Assembly (NCBI GenBank): GCA_019120525.1
Contig: DWUW01000078.1
Coordinates: 1 to 7,921, forward strand
DNA: 7,921 nt
Origin: Candidatus Eisenbergiella stercorigallinarum
GTDB lineage: Bacteria > Bacillota > Clostridia > Lachnospirales > Lachnospiraceae
Direction: 5' to 3'
Program-made: the position numbers and the translations under genes
In this document: in pieces, positions 5,991 to 7,921 of the stretch
How positions within the stretch are numbered: the first letter of the stretch is position 1
How the letters are laid out: each line of letters begins with the position of its first letter
Notes under the pieces: generated by a model
Databases searched by the model: none
What the model saw: the letters and a program-made list of their open reading frames with translations, nothing else
Told to the model about the DNA's origin: nothing

Positions 5991-7058
5991 ATGAAAAATG
6001 TGGCTTTGATAACGGGAGTAAACGGGCAGGATGGCTCCTATCTCGCGGAGTTTTTGCTGGAAAAGGGATATGAGGTGCACGGGCTGGTGAGACGGCACAG
6101 CATTTCCGTGACAGCAAGGATTGACCATCTGCTGCATTCGCCCTATAATAATGTCAAGTTTTTCCTGCATTACGCGGATACCACGGATTCCAGCGGCCTG
6201 ATGCGGCTGATGGCGGAGATCCGGCCGACGGAGGTGTATAATCTGGCAGCCCAGTCCCATGTGGGGATTTCCTTTGAGGTACCGGAGTATACGGCGGACG
6301 CCACGGGGATCAGCACGCTGAAGCTTCTGGAGGCGATCCGCATCAACGGCGGCCCCTGCCGCTTCTACCAGGCGTCCACCTCGGAGCTGTTCGGCGGCCT
6401 GCCTGAGACCGCGCCCCAGAGTGAGAAGACCCCGTTTTACCCCAAAAGCCCTTACGGAGTGGCAAAGCTGTATTCCTACTGGATTACCGTAAACTATCGG
6501 GAATCCTATAATATGTTTGCCTGCAACGGGATCCTGTTCAATCACGAATCGCCCAGAAGAGGGGAAAATTTCGTGACGAGAAAGATCACGCTGGCGATCG
6601 CCAACATCCTTGCGGGAAGGCAGGAGAAGCTGTCCCTGGGCAACATGAACGCCAAGCGTGACTGGGGATTCGCGGGGGATTATGTGGAAGGCATGTGGTT
6701 GATGCTGCAGCAGGAGAAGCCGGGCGACTATGTGCTCGCCACCAATGAGACGCATACGGTACGGGAGTTCGTCGAGGCCGCGTTTTTGGAGGTGGGGATC
6801 CGGATCCGCTGGGAAGGCGAAGGGGTGCGCGAAAAGGGCTATGATTCGGATACCGGCCGCCTGCTGGTGGATGTAAACCCGGAATTTTACCGTCCGGCGG
6901 AGGTGGAATTCCTCTGGGGCAACTGCGAGAAGGCGGAGAGAGAGCTCGGCTGGAAGCGGAAGGTGGATTTCAGGGGGCTTGTGGCGATGATGATGAACGC
7001 GGACATGAAGGCGGTGGCCGGAGTGAGCTGCGAAGAATATAAAAACGGTAGGAAGTAA
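5991..7058 (+). CDS. gmd: GDP-mannose 4,6-dehydratase
   Basis: This 355-residue cytoplasmic NDP-sugar dehydratase of the extended short-chain dehydrogenase family converts GDP-D-mannose to GDP-4-dehydro-6-deoxy-D-mannose, the branch point for GDP-L-fucose, GDP-D-rhamnose and related sugars. Visible signatures are the NADP-binding TGVNGQDGSYLAEFLLEKGY start (8-27; Gly 9, 12, 15), YNLAAQSHVGISFEVPEYTA (83-102), STSELFG with Thr130 and Glu132 (129-135), the catalytic Y155-xxx-K159 in PKSPYGVAK, LFNHESPRRGENFVTRKI (182-199), KRDWGFAGDYVEGMW (222-236), and the FYRPAEVEFLWG segment near 299-310. Length is normal for Gmd. The HGLVRRHS stretch (30-37) differs somewhat from the usual HGxxRRSS, but the fit to Gmd is better than to RmlB or GalE. 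No GDP-fucose synthase or Rmd reductase is visible, so the final sugar is undetermined. A membrane protein gene begins six bases after the stop, so the two are very likely co-transcribed. Confidence 0.95.
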   Translation: MKNVALITGVNGQDGSYLAEFLLEKGYEVHGLVRRHSISVTARIDHLLHSPYNNVKFFLHYADTTDSSGLMRLMAEIRPTEVYNLAAQSHVGISFEVPEYTADATGISTLKLLEAIRINGGPCRFYQASTSELFGGLPETAPQSEKTPFYPKSPYGVAKLYSYWITVNYRESYNMFACNGILFNHESPRRGENFVTRKITLAIANILAGRQEKLSLGNMNAKRDWGFAGDYVEGMWLMLQQEKPGDYVLATNETHTVREFVEAAFLEVGIRIRWEGEGVREKGYDSDTGRLLVDVNPEFYRPAEVEFLWGNCEKAERELGWKRKVDFRGLVAMMMNADMKAVAGVSCEEYKNGRK

Positions 7059-7064
7059 AAAAGA

Positions 7065-7921
7065 ATGCTGTCTGTGCTGCTGAACTGGTGCTTTATCTTC
7101 ATAACGGCTTTCCTGACAGGCTTTGCGGCCCTTCTCCCTTTTGGGCGGTTTGGGTACCGCGTGCGGCGGGATACGGATGTGATCGTGGCGGGGCTTGCCG
7201 TCCTTACGGTATACGCGCAGGCCTTCAGCCTGTTTGCCGGAGTGGGGATGGCCGCGGTGCTCTTTCTTGTTCTGTTCTGTACAGGGGCGGCTGTGCTCCT
7301 GCGCAAAAGGATCCTGGAATACGGAAAAAGGAGAAAGGCGGAAGGATGGGGCCTGACACCGGCCAGGGCAGCGGCGGCGGTATTTTTGGTCCTGCTTTTT
7401 TCCTGCGGGACGTCCCGCGGTTTCATGCATGTGGATACGGATCTGTACCATGCGCAGGCGATACGCTGGATCGAGGAATATGGCGTGGTCCCGGGACTTG
7501 GCTGCCTGCACAGCCGCTTTGCCTATAACAGCGCGTCCTTTGCCCTCAGCGCGCTGTTTTCCATGCGGTGGCTTTTCGGGGAGCCCATGCATACGGTGCA
7601 GGGCTTCCTGGCGCTGACCGTAGGGATCCAGTGTATCGCAGGGCTGGGGAAAGCGGGGAACGGGAGGCGTATCCGGATATCTGATTTCCTGCGGCTGGGC
7701 GCTGTTTATTATCTGACGGTCCTGTTCGGGGAAATGGTTTCCCCGGCGACGGACTATTTTGCCATGCTGCTGGTCTTCTATGTCCTGATCGCGTGGCTGG
7801 ACGAGCTGGAGGCGGGAGAACGGCATGCGGCTCCCTACGCGCTGCTCTCTCTCCTTCTCGTTTTTACGGCGACGGTAAAGCTCTCCGCGGCGGTCATGCT
7901 TCTGCTTGTCCTTAAGCCGGC
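7065..7921 (+). CDS. Polytopic membrane protein, LIC_10190-like, N-terminal part (truncated by window edge)
   Basis: An uninterrupted frame runs from ATG 7065 to the window end, giving 285 codons with no stop. AGGAAG (7050-7055) lies nine bases before the start, inside the end of gmd, so translational coupling is likely. The protein is strongly hydrophobic, with membrane segments near residues 4-24, 38-56, 58-79, 102-115, 176-192, 210-222, 229-246 and 257-283. The most distinctive part is HVDTDLYHAQAIRWIEEYG (122-140) followed by VVPGLGCLHSRFAYNS (141-156). I recall this arrangement from the uncharacterised LIC_10190 family of membrane proteins found in polysaccharide loci. The paired Asp residues (124, 126) after the third or fourth membrane segment resemble the acidic first loop of GT-C glycosyltransferases. 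A role as glycosyltransferase or polymerase for the glycan supplied by gmd is inference. The family name is less certain than the gene being real. Confidence 0.85.
   Translation, partial: MLSVLLNWCFIFITAFLTGFAALLPFGRFGYRVRRDTDVIVAGLAVLTVYAQAFSLFAGVGMAAVLFLVLFCTGAAVLLRKRILEYGKRRKAEGWGLTPARAAAAVFLVLLFSCGTSRGFMHVDTDLYHAQAIRWIEEYGVVPGLGCLHSRFAYNSASFALSALFSMRWLFGEPMHTVQGFLALTVGIQCIAGLGKAGNGRRIRISDFLRLGAVYYLTVLFGEMVSPATDYFAMLLVFYVLIAWLDELEAGERHAAPYALLSLLLVFTATVKLSAAVMLLLVLKP

Noticed and set aside
5949..7826. 625-residue open frame on the - strand opposite gmd and the following membrane gene
   Set aside because: It is antisense to a clear gmd gene, rich in His/Arg/Pro/Gln, with no ribosome site or family resemblance.
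1..7921. CRISPR array, tRNA or rRNA genes, insertion sequence, phage or defence genes
   Set aside because: No regularly spaced repeats, tRNA-like folds, transposase frames or terminal inverted repeats were seen; almost all sequence is explained by seven genes and their control sites.

Overview
This is a GC-rich window with Gram-positive-style signals: AAAGGAG/GGAGG ribosome sites, sigma-A-like promoters and hairpin plus U-tract terminators. It also encodes a YerB-type (DUF3048) lipoprotein and a DUF6020-like membrane protein. Together these suggest a Firmicute, most likely a Lachnospiraceae-type Clostridia. That assignment is inferred from gene content and sequence style, not from a marker gene.

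Layout. The left edge is the 3' end of a leucine biosynthesis gene (leuA, + strand), closed by a strong 22-bp terminator hairpin. A DUF3048 lipoprotein gene converges on it from the - strand. This lipoprotein gene and rfbD (dTDP-4-dehydrorhamnose reductase, + strand) diverge from an intergenic region of about 290 bp that holds a promoter for each. rfbD stands alone: a long bidirectional terminator separates it from the convergent - strand pair araC then DUF6020. The araC-family regulator is divergent from gmd (GDP-mannose 4,6-dehydratase, + strand). gmd is followed after 6 nt by a polytopic membrane protein that runs off the right edge and resembles the LIC_10190 family.

Theme. From 1.9 kb onward the window looks like part of a cell-surface glycan region. 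One gene completes dTDP-L-rhamnose, one makes the intermediate for GDP-deoxyhexoses (GDP-L-fucose, GDP-D-rhamnose and others), and two large membrane proteins have the look of GT-C glycosyltransferases or polymerases. The partner enzymes (RmlA/B/C, and a GDP-fucose synthase or Rmd) are not in the window.

Regulation. The most interesting non-coding part is the araC/gmd divergent region. It has two convincing promoters, and between and over their -35 elements lie two kinds of direct repeat (TTGTCRGCARG, 19 bp apart, and GATAGYAA, 29 bp apart). These are candidate binding sites for the adjacent AraC-family protein. The promoter positions also show that the longest possible ORFs for araC and gmd begin upstream of transcription; the starts given here are internal ATGs with ribosome sites.

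No CRISPR array, tRNA, rRNA, insertion sequence, phage or defence gene was seen. No intergenic stretch exceeds 300 bp. I do not see a clearly novel system; the leads are the putative AraC operator and the two uncharacterised membrane proteins.
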